A DNA stretch of 64,000 nucleotides from Paulinella micropora (GCA_009731375.1 BJOX01000332.1:43821-107820); one strand, 5' to 3'; positions 1 through 11,906 are shown, counted from the first letter of the stretch. Program-made: numbers and translations. Notes: generated from the sequence alone by a model not told the origin.

Positions 1-28
1 AAGGGCAGTTCCAACACTTCCAGACGGG

Positions 29-91
29 CCGGTATGTTCAATGAAAATACTGGTCCAGAAATAGACCGGTATGTTCAATGAAAATACTGGT
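29..91. repeat. 25-bp direct repeat, two copies
   Basis: A unit beginning ccggtatgttcaatgaaaat occurs at about 29-54 and again at 66-91, separated by a dozen bases. It abuts the tRNA-like sequence that follows and may belong to the same short interspersed element. Confidence 0.75.
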
Positions 92-163
92 GGCACCGAC
101 GGGAATCGAACTGGCGACAGGGCCCAGATGGTAGAACTTGACCACTGGGCTATCACGGTGTCC
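90..163 (-). other. tRNA-like sequence (decayed tRNA or SINE head)
   Basis: Read on the minus strand, this stretch has a box A-like motif (TAGCCCAGTGG) and, about 30 nt later, a box B-like motif (AGTTCGATTCC), and ends GCCACCA. The T stem and acceptor stem pair poorly, so a working tRNA is unlikely. A tRNA-derived SINE or tRNA pseudogene followed by an (ATT)n tail region is the simplest reading. Confidence 0.4.
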
Positions 164-198
164 AATAATAATAATAATAATGACAATAATAATAATAA

Positions 199-245
<47 letters not shown>

Positions 246-247
246 GA

Positions 248-279
<32 letters not shown>

Positions 280-290
280 AATAATTCTCA
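164..290. repeat. (AAT)n and (ATG)n microsatellite
   Basis: Trinucleotide AAT runs with a few interruptions, changing to GAT repeats near 245-280. The poly-Ile, poly-His and poly-Asp ORFs across it are repeat translations, not genes. Confidence 0.95.
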
Positions 291-404
291 GTCATTCATG
301 TGGCACTTGCCAAAAGAGGCTGATATTTTGGTTATCACAACCTCGGGAGGGGCTCTCGGTAGTGAACCAGTTGAAATAGAGATTCATGAAAATTTTGGCA
401 AACT

Positions 405-668
405 TTGGGAGCCTTGGAGCATTCTCAGCCATTCATTTTGGTGCCGACTAATTCGGTTCGGGTTCGTACAATTACAGGGCCTGGGTTCCCGGGGGAAGCG
501 CCCCCCGGATCCCCCCTTTCCACAGTCGACAGGGTACGTTCAATTGCCGGAGGTAACCGGCATAAACCCTGCTGGCACAACTCTTAGAGCCTTGGAGCAT
601 TCTCAGCCATGCAATTTGGTGCGGCTATTTCGCGTGGGGTACGTACAAGTGCGGAGCTGGGGTTCTAA
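405..668. repeat. Diverged ~85-bp direct duplication
   Basis: The block starting gagccttggagcattctcag at about 409 is repeated, diverged, at about 586. Both copies run on through a similar tttggtgc-to-gggttc segment. The ~90 bp between them is not obviously repeated. No gene is recognised here. Confidence 0.7.
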
Positions 669-727
669 TACTAATACTAATACTAATACTAATACTAATA
701 CTAATACTAATACTAATACTTACTAAT
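664..727. repeat. (ACTAAT)n hexanucleotide repeat
   Basis: About ten near-perfect copies of ACTAAT. No gene is seen between this and the tetranucleotide repeats that begin near 890. Confidence 0.95.
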
Positions 728-889
728 AGTGCTGTCCTTGTTGTTGTTGTCGTTCTTATTGTTGTTATTATTGTTGATGATGGTGGTTGTGGTGGTGCCG
801 TTGCAGTGTTGGGGACGTTTCTATCGCCAGAACAAATCCAGACCATTCCTCTGATTGGAATTAACCCAGGTCCCGCTGGGTAGGTAGTA

Positions 890-1255
<366 letters not shown>

Positions 1256-1271
1256 TTTAATAATTATTAAT

Positions 1272-1652
1272 GTCTATTCATCTGTCTATCCGCAAACTAT
1301 GAAACAAACACTAAAAACACATAAAACCTTCATACGACACATTAAAAAAAGTGTCCAACCTTCATATGTTTATTATGTAAATATCTAACCATCAATACTA
1401 AGAAGAATTATAGCAATATGTCATTATCACATATAAACGTAGTTTATGTATATACTTTTGGATACAAAAATATATGTGATAATGACATATTGCTATAATT
1501 CTTCTTTATATATATATATGTATATGTCTATTCATCTGTCTATCCGCAAACTATAAAACAAACACTAAAAACACATATAACCTTCATACGACACATTAAA
1601 AAAAATGTCCAACCTTCATATGTTTATTAGATATATCTAACTATCAATAGTA
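1272..1652. repeat. Hairpin flanked by ~127-bp direct repeats
   Basis: Two close copies of a ~127-bp sequence beginning gtctattcatctgtctatcc lie at 1272-1400 and 1526-1652. Between them is a perfect 36-bp inverted repeat (1400-1435 pairing with 1471-1506) around a 35-nt loop. This is the architecture of a small foldback element or of duplicated ends, and it carries no coding capacity. Confidence 0.85.
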
Positions 1653-1689
1653 ATATATATATATATAATATATATATGCACATATATAA

Positions 1690-2225
<536 letters not shown>

Positions 2226-2334
2226 TCAATCATTCTCTCTGTCTCTATATCTACCTATCTTTACATTTAATAATCCCTTTTCTACGTTCGCGTATAAGCT
2301 TGTATAAGCCTGTCTTTCCCAGTCTATACAAACG

Positions 2335-2640
2335 TATGTTATGTATGTGCGTATGCATATGTATGTATGTATGTATGTATGTATGCATGCATGTATGTAT
2401 GTATCTATGTATGTATGTATGTATACATTCATGTATGTGCATGTATGCATATATACGTATGTATATTTATGTATGTATGTATGTATGTATGTATGTATAT
2501 GTGTGTATGTATGTATGCATGAATGTATGCATCATGTATGCATGTATGCGTGTATGCTATGTATGCATGTATATTTGTTTATTTGTATGTTCGTTTGTTC
2601 GTTTGTTTGTTTTGTTTGTTTGCTTGTTTGTTTGTGGTTT
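2335..2640. repeat. (ATGT)n and (TTTG)n microsatellites
   Basis: ATGT repeats with scattered GCAT variants pass into a TTTG/TTCG run near 2575-2640. 2641-2880 has no recognised gene. Confidence 0.95.
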
Positions 2641-2884
2641 GTGTACACCTGTGTGTTGCATGCATCTGCAATGACTTGAATATGCAAAATATATCGTTCA
2701 TATATGTACAATTCATTTTTCTTCAACTTGTAGTTGACTGTATTGTATGTATAGATATGCTTGTGTCTGTGTCCATGTTTGTGTATCTTGCGTTTGTGTA
2801 GCTTTGTATGGCAACTTTTCTTCGGCAGAGCTTTTGGTATCGACCCACACCCGCGCACCTCTCTCTTGCCCCTTTTGTGTTTGT

Positions 2885-2906
2885 ATGTGTGTGTGTGTGT
2901 GTGTGC

Positions 2907-2937
<31 letters not shown>

Positions 2938-3020
2938 TGAGTCAATCAGTGGTGAATTATTTGTTTGTATATCTATCTTTTCTTGTGTGCGTGTGTGTGT
3001 GTGTGTGTGTTTATATTTTA
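2885..3020. repeat. (GT)n/(GA)n tracts
   Basis: A GT run and a GA run (2885-2935), then a second GT run (2986-3012). 3021-3250 holds no recognisable gene. Confidence 0.9.
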
Positions 3021-3254
3021 ACGTGTTTTTGTGCGCTTTGTATTTATGTTTTTACGTGGTTTTGTGCGTGTTCTTGTCTCGCATCTTATTTATTTTAACA
3101 AGAAGCGAAGGGTAGTTCGAAGCCAACTGCACACGCACACTGCTAGGGCGACAATGACAAGCTCAGGCAGTACTTCTTCGAGAAATTGCGGTCGCTCGGG
3201 CTTGCCCCGTTGGAGAAGCCCAGCAGCAGCTCTCAATCGCCATCGACGTCGCCT

Positions 3255-3655
3255 TCGTCAAAAACATCGTCGTCGCCATCATCATCATCATCATCGTCGT
3301 CGTCGTCGTCGTTGTCGTCGTCGTCGTCGTCTCCTGCTCCTCCTTCTCCTTCTCGTTCTCCTCCTCCTCCTCCTCCTTCTCCTTCTTCTTCTTCTTCTTC
3401 TTCTTCTCCTCCTCCTCCTCCTCCTTCTTCTTCTTCTTCTCCTTCTTCTTCTTCTTCTTCTTCTTCTTCTTCTCCTTCTTCTTCTTCTTCTTCTTCTTCT
3501 TCTTCTTCTTCTTCTTCGTCTTCGTCTTCTTCTTTAACATCAGCACCACCATTATCATCATCATTATCACCGTCTTCTTCTTCTTCTTCTTCTTCTTCTT
3601 CTTCTTCTTCTTCTCCTTCTTCTTCTTCTTCCTCTTCTTCTTTCACTACCAACGA
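3255..3655. repeat. Trinucleotide (TCG)/(TCC)/(TTC) array
   Basis: About 400 bp of pyrimidine-rich trinucleotides. It is open in several frames (poly-Ser, poly-Leu, and poly-Glu or poly-Lys on the other strand), but none of these has non-repeat conserved sequence. 3656-4060 has no supported gene. Confidence 0.9.
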
Positions 3656-4082
3656 TACGAAAATGAATAATTCCACCCTACAGGCGCTCTATTCTACCTA
3701 CCCACCACTGGTAATGGCCACCCATTCACACATCTGCACATCCACACACAAACACACAAACACACACAATCAAATTTCAGAATCATCCTCCTCCTGTGCT
3801 TTCCCAGTCTTTGTAATTTTGTCTGCTGCTTTTCAATTCTGCTATCTTACTCTTGTCCCAGCCCATGTTGGCTGATGTCTGCCTGCTCTGGCCATGCTCA
3901 TCAAAAGGACCACCGATCGTGATATCAAGCTGCTCTGCCTGCTCTGCCAAGACCCAGACAGACCAGCACCTATCATGACTGTCTGTCTGCACTGCCCAGG
4001 CTCACAAGGATCATCACTTGCGCATCCTGCAAGCTCTCCTTGGGTCTCTATTTCTTCTCTTTCTCTTTCTTTGTCTGTCTGT

Positions 4083-4112
4083 TTGCGCTCTCTCTCTCTC
4101 CCTCTCTCTCCT

Positions 4113-4180
<68 letters not shown>

Positions 4181-4238
4181 NNNNNNNNNNNNNNNNNNNN
4201 NNNNNNNNNNNNNNNNNNNNNNNNNNNNNNNNNNNNNN

Positions 4239-4321
<83 letters not shown>

Positions 4322-4376
4322 AGCGTCCGATCTTGCCAGGTTACTCTCTCTCTCTCTCCCTCTCTCTCTCTCTATA

Positions 4377-4409
<33 letters not shown>

Positions 4410-4443
4410 ATGTATATCTCTCTATCTATCTATCTATCTATCC

Positions 4444-4489
<46 letters not shown>

Positions 4490-4496
4490 ATCTCAA

Positions 4497-4563
<67 letters not shown>

Positions 4564-4591
4564 CTATGTATGTAAGTATGATGTATGTATG

Positions 4592-4623
<32 letters not shown>

Positions 4624-4802
4624 TGCATGTATGTAATGTATGTAATGTATGTATGTATGTATGTTATGTTATGTTATGTTATGTTATGAAATGTTATGTT
4701 ATGTTATGTTATGTTATGTTTTGTTATGTTATGTTATGTTTATGTTATTTTATGTTATGTTAAATGTTATATGTTACGCGTTATATGACATGATATATAT
4801 AT

Positions 4803-4837
<35 letters not shown>

Positions 4838-5095
4838 CTGTGTGTGTGTGTGTTACATGTTACATGTTACATGTTACACGTTTATGTTATGTTATGTTAT
4901 GTTATGTTATGTTATGCTATGCTATGTTATGTTATGTTGTGTTGTGTTATGTTATATTATGTTATGTTATGTTATGTTATGTATGTCTGTATGTCTGTGT
5001 GTCTGTGTGTATGTAATGAAATGTATGTATGTATCTATGCATGTAATGTATGTATGTCTAGATGTCTGTATGTATGTATGTATTATAAATGTATG
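4083..5095. repeat. Compound microsatellite block with a 58-N gap
   Basis: In order: CT, a long poly-C run, the gap 4181-4238, CT, (TA)n, CT, (ATCT)n, CT, (ATGT)n, the pentanucleotide (TTATG)n, GT, ACATGTT and TTATG again. The gap sits at the poly-C/CT boundary, as expected for an assembly break. Confidence 0.95.
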
Positions 5096-5097
5096 TA

Positions 5098-5968
5098 AGA
5101 GATGTAAGGAAGTTTTGCAACATACATCAACTGTCTTCCCCTGAGCTAGTGCTGCAGCCTGTAGCCCAGGTTATATTTACAGCAAGTACAGCATCTATAG
5201 ATGTGTGTCCCTAAACCGCACCTCCCCACTCGCTGTCCCTGGCGAGGGAAAAATCTCAAATATCGGGTCTGACAAAGGGCCTGATTTTGGACACTTTTTC
5301 AACTTTCCTAAATTCTCGCCAGGAAGAGCGAGTGGGGAGTTGTAATTGAAGGAAACACAACTGAGGGCGTTATGCATGCTGTACATATAAGCTGTGCCGC
5401 AGGCTGTAGCGCTTGCTGAGGGAAAGATAGGGTGAAAGTATGTATGTATCCCACCATCCCAGGGTGGTATGACACAGGACCGTCCTCAAGGACCAGGAGG
5501 CTATCTTTCCCTGAGCAGCGCTGCAGTATATGACACAGCTTATATGTGCAGCACACACAACGCCCCAAGATGCGTGCCCCGCCATGACACCCTCCCACTC
5601 GCTCTCCCTGGCGAGAATTTAGAAAAGTTCGAAAAGGGTGAAAGAATCAGCACAAATGACCACCCTTGGGACCAGGAGGTTATGTTTCCCTCAGCAAGCG
5701 CTGCGACCTGTAGCGCAGCTCTGAGCAAGCGCTGCAGCATATGACGCAGCTTATATGCGCAGCACTCATAACGCCCAAAGATGCGTGCCCCGCCATGACA
5801 CCCTCCCACTCGCTCTCCCTGGCGAGAATTTAGGAAAGGTCGAAAAGGGTCAAAAATCAGCAAAAATGACCACCCCTTGGGACCAGGAGGTTATGTTTAC
5901 CTCAGCCAGCGCTGCGACCTGTAGCGCAGCTTACATGCACAACACGCATGACGCCCCCGCAAGCATGC

Positions 5969-6031
<63 letters not shown>

Positions 6032-6613
6032 CGCAAAGTTTGAAAAAGGTCCAAAATCAGTCAGACAAGGACCACCCTCGGGACCAGGCCAAGTTTCCAC
6101 CAAGTCTGCCGATCTGAATTCGATCGAATACGTATGGGGATACATATGGATGGAGAGCTGAGTGTCATCTGCTGCAACAGCAATGCCTGCATTGAAGCGC
6201 CGACTGTGCCAGATCTGGCAAGAGGTGGACGTTTAGATGGTAGAGAAGCAGGCAACCGGGATGAGACAAAGACTCACCAGTTGAGGCAAATGGACTAGCT
6301 GCATCCTGTGGAACCTCACGACCGCAGCACCTCAACACTGCAGCGGCAAGATAGCTTTGCTCGAGGCGTAGAGGAGGAAGGAAGTAATTTTAAGTAAAAG
6401 CCTACAGTCCCAGAATGGCCTTTTGTCGGACCCGATTTTTAAGACTTTTCTTTTTCAAACTCTCGCCAGGGAAAGCGAGTGAGAAGGTGCGGTTGATGGA
6501 CACCCATCTGTGGGTGCTGTACTTGCTGTGCATACAACCTGGGCTACAGGCCGCAGCGCTAGCTCAGTGAAAGATAGGGTTTATGTATGTTGCAAAACTT
6601 TCCTGACACATCT
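5098..6613. mobile_element. Degenerate Tc1/mariner-like element with ~190-bp inverted ends
   Basis: The left end (5098-5285) and the reverse complement of the right end (about 6415-6613) match over nearly their whole length, sharing for example gttttgcaacatacat and a ctgtagcccaggtt core. TA lies immediately outside each end (5096-5097 and 6614-6615), and both flanks are ATGT microsatellite. Internal blocks repeat the subterminal motif ctcgctctccctggcgaga in both orientations (near 5320, 5600, 5810, 6465), with a unit of about 215 bp between 5500 and 5930, so the interior also folds back. A CT/CG microsatellite lies at 5970-6034. Only a fragment of transposase remains near the right end. Confidence 0.7.
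6105..6236 (+). pseudogene. Tc1/mariner transposase C-terminal relic
   Basis: Translation in one frame gives SADLNSIEYVWGYIW, which resembles the family signature around the third catalytic acidic residue (the S-P-D-L-N-P-I-E segment, E retained). A stop follows, and after a frame change a stretch like LKRRLCQIWQEVD matches the usual C-terminal helix. No upstream DD region is found in the element, so this is a short broken remnant. Family assignment rests on motif recognition only. Confidence 0.65.
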
Positions 6614-6615
6614 TA

Positions 6616-6969
6616 TGTATGTATGTATGTATGTATGTATGTATCTATGTATGCATGCATGCATGCATGCATGCATGCATGCATGTATGCATGCATGTAT
6701 CTATGTATCTATCTATGTATCTATCTATGTATCTATCTATGTATCTATCTATGTAGCTATCCATGTATCTATCTATGTATCTATCTATGTATCTATCTAT
6801 GTATCTATCTATGTATCTATCTATGTATCTATCTATGTATCTATCTATGTATCTATCTATGTATCTATCATTGTATCTATCTATGTATCTATCTATGTAT
6901 CTATCTATGTATCTATCTATGTATCTATCTATGTATGTATGTATCTATGTATGTATGTATGTAAGTAAG

Positions 6970-7002
<33 letters not shown>

Positions 7003-7030
7003 ATGTATGTATGTATGAATGTATCTATGT
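6616..7030. repeat. (ATGT)n and 12-bp (ATGTATCTATCT)n array
   Basis: A regular 12-bp higher-order unit built from ATGT and ATCT tetramers runs from about 6695 to 6940, flanked by plain ATGT and a short GCAT run. Confidence 0.95.
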
Positions 7031-7053
7031 ATGTCTGCCTATCATTTATTTTC

Positions 7054-7140
7054 CAACAACAACAACAACAACAACAACAGCAGCAGCAGCAGCAGCAACA
7101 ACAACAACAGCAACAACAAGAAACAAACAAACAAACAAAC
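7054..7140. repeat. (CAA)/(CAG) repeat
   Basis: CAA, CAG and CAA runs followed by AAAC. The poly-Gln reading has no supporting flanking coding sequence. Confidence 0.9.
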
Positions 7141-7734
7141 CTGACTGTATTTTTCTGTTAGGTTGTCTCTGGACAGGGTGTTGCTTGTTGATGATCGATT
7201 GGGTAATTAGCCTGATATTTCTAACGCACTGCACTGCTATGCTTCCACAGCAGAAAACATTTTGTACACAGTTATGCTGTTTGCGGCAGAAAACGTGTCG
7301 TCCGCGCGGCGTCTGGGCTGCTGGGGTGTGCACGTGTCTGGTCAGAAGGGCTTGGACTGGCAGCACCTCTGCACCGCGCTGCTGCCCCCGCTGACGCCCA
7401 ATCATACCCCACAGTCCTCCCCGCCGTCCCCACCGGCCACCCCGAAGGCCGCGCCATCCACCAGTCTGGGCGCGTCTTCGCCGTCCACCGCGAATGCAGC
7501 CTGCTGCCAGCCACGCAAAAACAACCAGCTCTGACACAGCCGCGCGACAGCGGGCAACCGATACTTTCTTTCTTACCAGCTTTTGACTTAACGCATACAC
7601 CCTGGATGTGCCTGTTTTATTCCTAGACTGCTTATCATTTGCTCCAACTTCAGCTTTTCTCCTTCCTTTCCCCACCTTTTTCCTCATTGCCTCCTCGTCC
7701 TGTGAGTTTGTATACAACCCCAAGGATAATTACA
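7141..7734. other. Unassigned stretch with a GC-rich core
   Basis: The segment 7290-7550 is noticeably GC-rich and open on both strands (Pro/Ser/Ala-rich), but no domain or homologous block elsewhere in the window supports a gene. Confidence 0.4.
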
Positions 7735-8198
7735 CAACGAACTCTTATTAAAAGTCTCTATGGCTGCATTAAGTCCTGACTCTAGAGAGCAGGTGAAATA
7801 CCAGTAAATAGCAGAGAGGTCACTTCGTTTATTTACGTAGATTTCTACTTGTTTGCTTGGAATGCAAAGTACGAACACGACTGAACGTAGATTGTGAGTT
7901 GGTGAGCTCGCGTAACTTGAAACAGCTGTAAAGCACTTGAAGGAGGGCTTCAAGTCCGACTTATAATTTCAAGTGTCCGAAATTTACATTTGGAAGAAGT
8001 TTCCTCAGATGTAAAGGCAAGTCAAAATATTGTTTTCCGTCACCGTGACTTTTGCTTTTTGTCCACAAATTTACCGCAACGTGCGTGTTTCACGGGAAAT
8101 CGGGAGAAAAGGTAATAGACTCCAGTGGGGAAAAGGCAATAGTTAATCTTTTCTAACTTCAAAAGAACTTTGACTTGATCGTTTGAAGTCATTTCTGT
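7735..8198. repeat. Repeat R, left part (split by piggyBac)
   Basis: Two blocks (about 7738-7905 and 8063-8198) match the copy at 46098-47615, including a shared run around gcaggtgaaataccagtaaa and the gcgtgtttcacgggaaat motif. The piggyBac element interrupts the repeat just after the tcatttctg motif. Confidence 0.8.
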
Positions 8199-8457
8199 TT
8201 AAGTGCATGATATTGCCAATTGGTAATTTCGGTTACCAATTTGCAATGTTTTTCAGTGACCGGTTTTTGAAGAATTATTTTACAGTTTTTCGGCTCAATA
8301 AAACACAATTGATGACTGATCCTGCTTCCCCAACATCGTAGCAATCGTTGCGTAAAATTTGTCCACCTTTTCCGTGTGTAGAAGTAGAGAAATGTGCATT
8401 TTCCTGACCCACCCTATTTTTTTGAAATTGCCTTTTTGCATCACTTTTCTCAAAGTC

Positions 8458-10841
8458 ATGGAGGTAGTGAGTCTTGTTTCGGCCCCTGCTGTGAAGCTAG
8501 GAAAGGCTTGGGCAAAGAGAAAATTTGGGGAAGCTGTCTACCAAGACATAAGGCTTGTGGGAACACTGAAGGAAGCAGAAACAAAATATGCGAAGGCTTT
8601 AGTGACTCTTGACTTTGACGAGAAAGACTATTTCTTCAAGACTGGGGATCTGAGACAAGAACAGAAGCATGCCGTGAATGGTTTCAAATGTATTGATGGT
8701 GATATGAAAGAGGTAGTAGTGCAGTTTTCAGATGATGAAGAAGCCACTGAAGAAGATCGTTCTGAACAGCAGTCTGGGGACATGAATGAGATGGAGTCGG
8801 AAGAGCCAGAGGAAGAGGAAGAGGAAGGAGGAGAAGAGGAGGATCACTCTGGTTACAACACATGCCCTTACTCAGACGCTCAAGCACAAAAGGAGGAACA
8901 GAAACACACAAACAATGGTTTCATGTGGGAATTGAAGGAACAGTTGGTAGACTGGAGTGCAGATCGACCTGTGTTTGCTCCTAAAACTAGGCTGGAGAAT
9001 GCTGCCACAGCCGACCCCCTTGCGTATGTTTTCTTCTTTCTCTGCTCTTTTGTTTTTATGCTCTATTTCCAGTGCAGTGCAATATGCCCATGTGTTGTGC
9101 TTGTGTTTCATGCTGTCCAAACGTGTCGACATGCATTGCATTCAGAGAACACAAGTTCGTACAACTTCATTCTGTCAAGATGTTTTCTTACGGTTTTATC
9201 ACTGTCTCTTTGTTCACGGTTTTTGTCTGCATCTCTAACTTCCGGTTGCCATTTTTTTGTGCAATGTGTATGCAGACATTTCATGCACTTTATGCCACCA
9301 AAGGCAGTGTCTCGTATCATTGAGTTTACCAATGCTGCCCTCGCAAAGGTGAAGCAGCCTCACCTAGCAAAACCCATCGATCAGGACGACTTTGCTGTCT
9401 TTTTGGGGTTGTTGATCAAAATTTCCCAGCTTGATAGGGGCAGGCGTCGAGCCCACTGGACCCCCTCAGACGAAATGGGAATGGATGGCCTGCCCGGTGA
9501 CGGCTTTGGAAGGTACATGTCTGCTAATCGATTTCAGTCCATTTTGCAGAACCTATCAGCTGGCCCAGAAGCTACGGACGCAGATCCATTTTTGCCGGTT
9601 CGTTTTATGATGGAAGAACGGTTTGCTTGGGCCATCCACCCAGGTCCTAGGATCACTGTCGACGAAAGTATGGGAAAGTGGACAGGGAAAGACATGCCAG
9701 GTCAGGTATTTGTCCCTCGAAAACCAATGCCACTTGGGAGGGAATATCATACGGCCTGCGACGTTGTTTCGGGTGTGTGTGTTGCTTTGGAATGTGTGGA
9801 AGGTCAAGATCGTGATCGTGAAAAGGAAGAAGTGCAAGACTGGGGTGTAACCACTGCAACTACTTTGAGATTGGTCAAACCCTGGTATGGAACTGGCCGC
9901 CTGATAGTCGGGGACTCTTGGTTCGCGTCTGTTAAGACTGCACTTGCTCTCGAGGCTTCGGGTCTCGATTTTATTGGCATTGTCAAAACAGCAACTACGA
10001 ATTTTCCAAAAATCAAACTGTGGAAGGCCAGTGGAAACAACAAGGGTGATCTGGCCTCAGCTGTTTGTCAAAAGGATGGATTCAACCTCCTTGCTGTCAA
10101 CCAGAATGACCACAACATGCAGCAAATAATTGCTACTCGGGGGACTACTTTGCCTGGCAAACCCAGGGAGGCACGGTTCAGCTAACAAAACAAGTTCATT
10201 CCGAGGTGCAATGGGGTGGCCCAGTATTACAAATCATTTAACGCGGTAGATTGCTTCAACTCTGATCGCCACGGCACTTCATCCATGAATTTGAACGTCT
10301 CAGTAAGGCACTGGACTCAGACAGACTTTCTCATCTTGATGGACTTTGTTCTTACCAACGCTTACTTGCACTACATCTATTTTTCTCACACACCCCAAGC
10401 AATGTTTGTAAAAGGGAAAGGCACCAGCAGCCCGGGTTTTTCAAAAGTTTGGTGGCAGAAGCCTTGCTGAAGCAGAAACAAGCAGCTGATATTGATTGGT
10501 CCATGCTTTCGCCGAGTTCGGAGAACCTCCGTGGCCCTGCTGTCAACGTTCCACACTCCGAATTAGCCACGTACAGTCTCATGGAGATGGCAAATGCAAA
10601 GAAACGCAAGAGAGAGCTGGGCGATGCGTTCAATCAGGCAATAACCAGGCCCAAACGCAGGCGTTGTCGTGTGTGTAAGTATGTGACAGGAAGTTCTGCC
10701 CCGGTCTTGACGTCTTTCTATTGCAAAACATGCGGGCCCGAAATGGCGCTATGTGGCTCAAAGGGTCGGGGGTGTCACGCCTGGCATGTCAAGCATGGAG
10801 ATCCAAAAAAAAAGAAGAAGTNNNNNNNNNNTAAGAAGTGA
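8458..10841 (+). pseudogene. piggyBac transposase, one stop and one frameshift
   Basis: A DDE transposase that cuts and pastes the element at TTAA sites. After an acidic N-terminal region, the DDE domain shows the three expected aspartates: ITVDESMGKW (9661-9663), IVGDSWFAS (9913-9915) and FNAVDCFN (10249-10251). A cysteine-rich C-terminal finger follows (CRVCK...YCKTCG...CGSKGRGCHAWHVKHG). The frame 9024-9275 translates as hydrophobic nonsense and fits a 252-nt GT-AG intron whose removal keeps the frame. Breaks: an in-frame TAA at 10183-10185, a one-base shift near 10436-10450, and a 10-N gap before the final TGA at 10839-10841. An upstream in-frame ATG at 8392 is a possible alternative start; 8458 is preferred because the preceding residues are unlike the family. 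Confidence 0.88.
9024..9275 (+). other. Probable intron in the piggyBac transposase
   Basis: It starts GTATGT, ends TGTATGCAG and is T-rich. Its length is a multiple of three, and the joined exons read straight into piggyBac-like sequence (HFMHFMPPKAV). It has no stop codon, so retention would still be open, but the translation is unlike the family. Confidence 0.65.
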
Positions 10842-11085
10842 TTTGTGTGAGGCAGTCTTTTGTAGTCGTTGCCAATTGGAAACAGCGTTTTTGCAACCAG
10901 TTCTCCTACTGAGCGGGCAGACTCACCAGCCATCATATTAAACTTTTCTTTTAATTTTTTTCAAGTTTTGGGTCCGGTTTATTAATAATATAATGAATTT
11001 TTAATATTTTTAATAATTTTTTTTTCCTGCTTCTGAAAGTAGTTATTTTTCATTGCCAATTGGCAATCATTGCGCATGCACTTAA

Positions 11086-11395
11086 ACATTTCTGAACCGG
11101 CGAAATCAGAGTCGAAAACTAGTTAGTGATGTCGAAACGTCGTGCAGAGGAGAATCTAACGGGCCGGCCAAAAACAGTGAAAAAGATATTAGAGTGGGAA
11201 AAAGGCAAAAGTAGTAGTCTTTTCTAAAAAGAACTTTGACTTGATAGTTTGAATTCATTTCTGAACGAAATCGAAAACTAGTTAGTTATGTCGAAAGGTC
11301 GTGCAGAGGAGAATCTGAACGGGCCGGTCAAAAACAGTGAAAAGTCAACGGTAGTGATTGACACTGAGTTGGCAGGTCGTTAAAGTGCTCAGTCT
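11086..11395. repeat. Repeat R, right part
   Basis: It matches 47465-47615, including aaaactagttagt and gtcgtgcagaggagaatct. That last segment is duplicated here (11115-11190 and again 11262-11345), so the right part contains an internal ~150-bp tandem duplication. Confidence 0.75.
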
Positions 11396-11726
11396 TATCA
11401 TCTAGTCCTACTACGTGACCATTTGCGTAGTTACTCTTCCGAATCAGATCACTGCCGATCAAAACCCGAGGAATCACTCGTGTTACAAGTGACTACACAT
11501 AAGTTGAAGTTGCAACCAGCTCAAGCGGAGCTTGCATTTCTCTGAATCTTACCCTTCTCGAGTTTGGCATTAGTTAGGCTTTCTTACAATATAATATGCA
11601 AAACATAATGATCTAATTTTACTATCTAATTTTACTATCAAGTTCTTTAACAGTATAACTAGTTGGGAGGAAAAGCGTACGGGGCTAGTATGTAAGCTAG
11701 TACATTGTCATCTTCCTCGTTCCGAG

Positions 11727-11901
11727 TCAGGGTCCCAGCTCGTTTAAAACGATGCTAATTTTAACCTGGTTGCGGTCGATGAATGCAACGACTTCACCAG
11801 TGGCCCAGTGTAGTTGACAGTGTCGTCATCGTAGCCTGAGTTGTCCACTGCGACTGAGTTAAGCGGGGCGACGCCATCGGTGGGAACAGTATACGGGGAT
11901 A
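11727..11901 (-). pseudogene. Gypsy B pol, extreme C-terminal segment
   Basis: When copia A and one copy of its 5-bp duplication are removed, the gypsy B integrase frame at 20430 continues into this segment without a stop for about 30 residues, including a basic/aromatic RSHLSPY motif typical of the end of gypsy integrases. After a likely one-base shift it runs to a TGA at 11727-11729. 11396-11726 has no other supported feature; no gypsy B LTR was found on this side. Confidence 0.6.
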
Positions 11902-11906
11902 GGTGT

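Larger units (their letters stand above)
8203..11081 (+). mobile_element. piggyBac-type DNA transposon
   Basis: The tetranucleotide TTAA, the hallmark piggyBac target duplication, stands directly outside each end (8199-8202 and 11082-11085). The termini are inverted: the left starts gtgcatgatattgccaattgg, and the right, read inward, starts gtgcatg, with the same attgccaattgg block offset by a few bases. The interior encodes a recognisable piggyBac transposase. The same repeat R lies on both flanks, so the insertion is younger than R. About 2.9 kb is normal for an autonomous piggyBac, but the gene is broken. Confidence 0.92.

Noticed and set aside
90-163. A functional tRNA gene
   Set aside because: Box motifs are present, but the T and acceptor stems do not pair well and no clear anticodon arm can be drawn.
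7262-7534. Small Pro/Ser-rich protein in the GC-rich patch
   Set aside because: Open on both strands, no motif, no repeat or homolog in the window; probably composition-driven.
9024-9275. Transmembrane segment within the piggyBac transposase
   Set aside because: The hydrophobic stretch is flanked by GT and AG and interrupts family-like sequence, so an intron is the better explanation.
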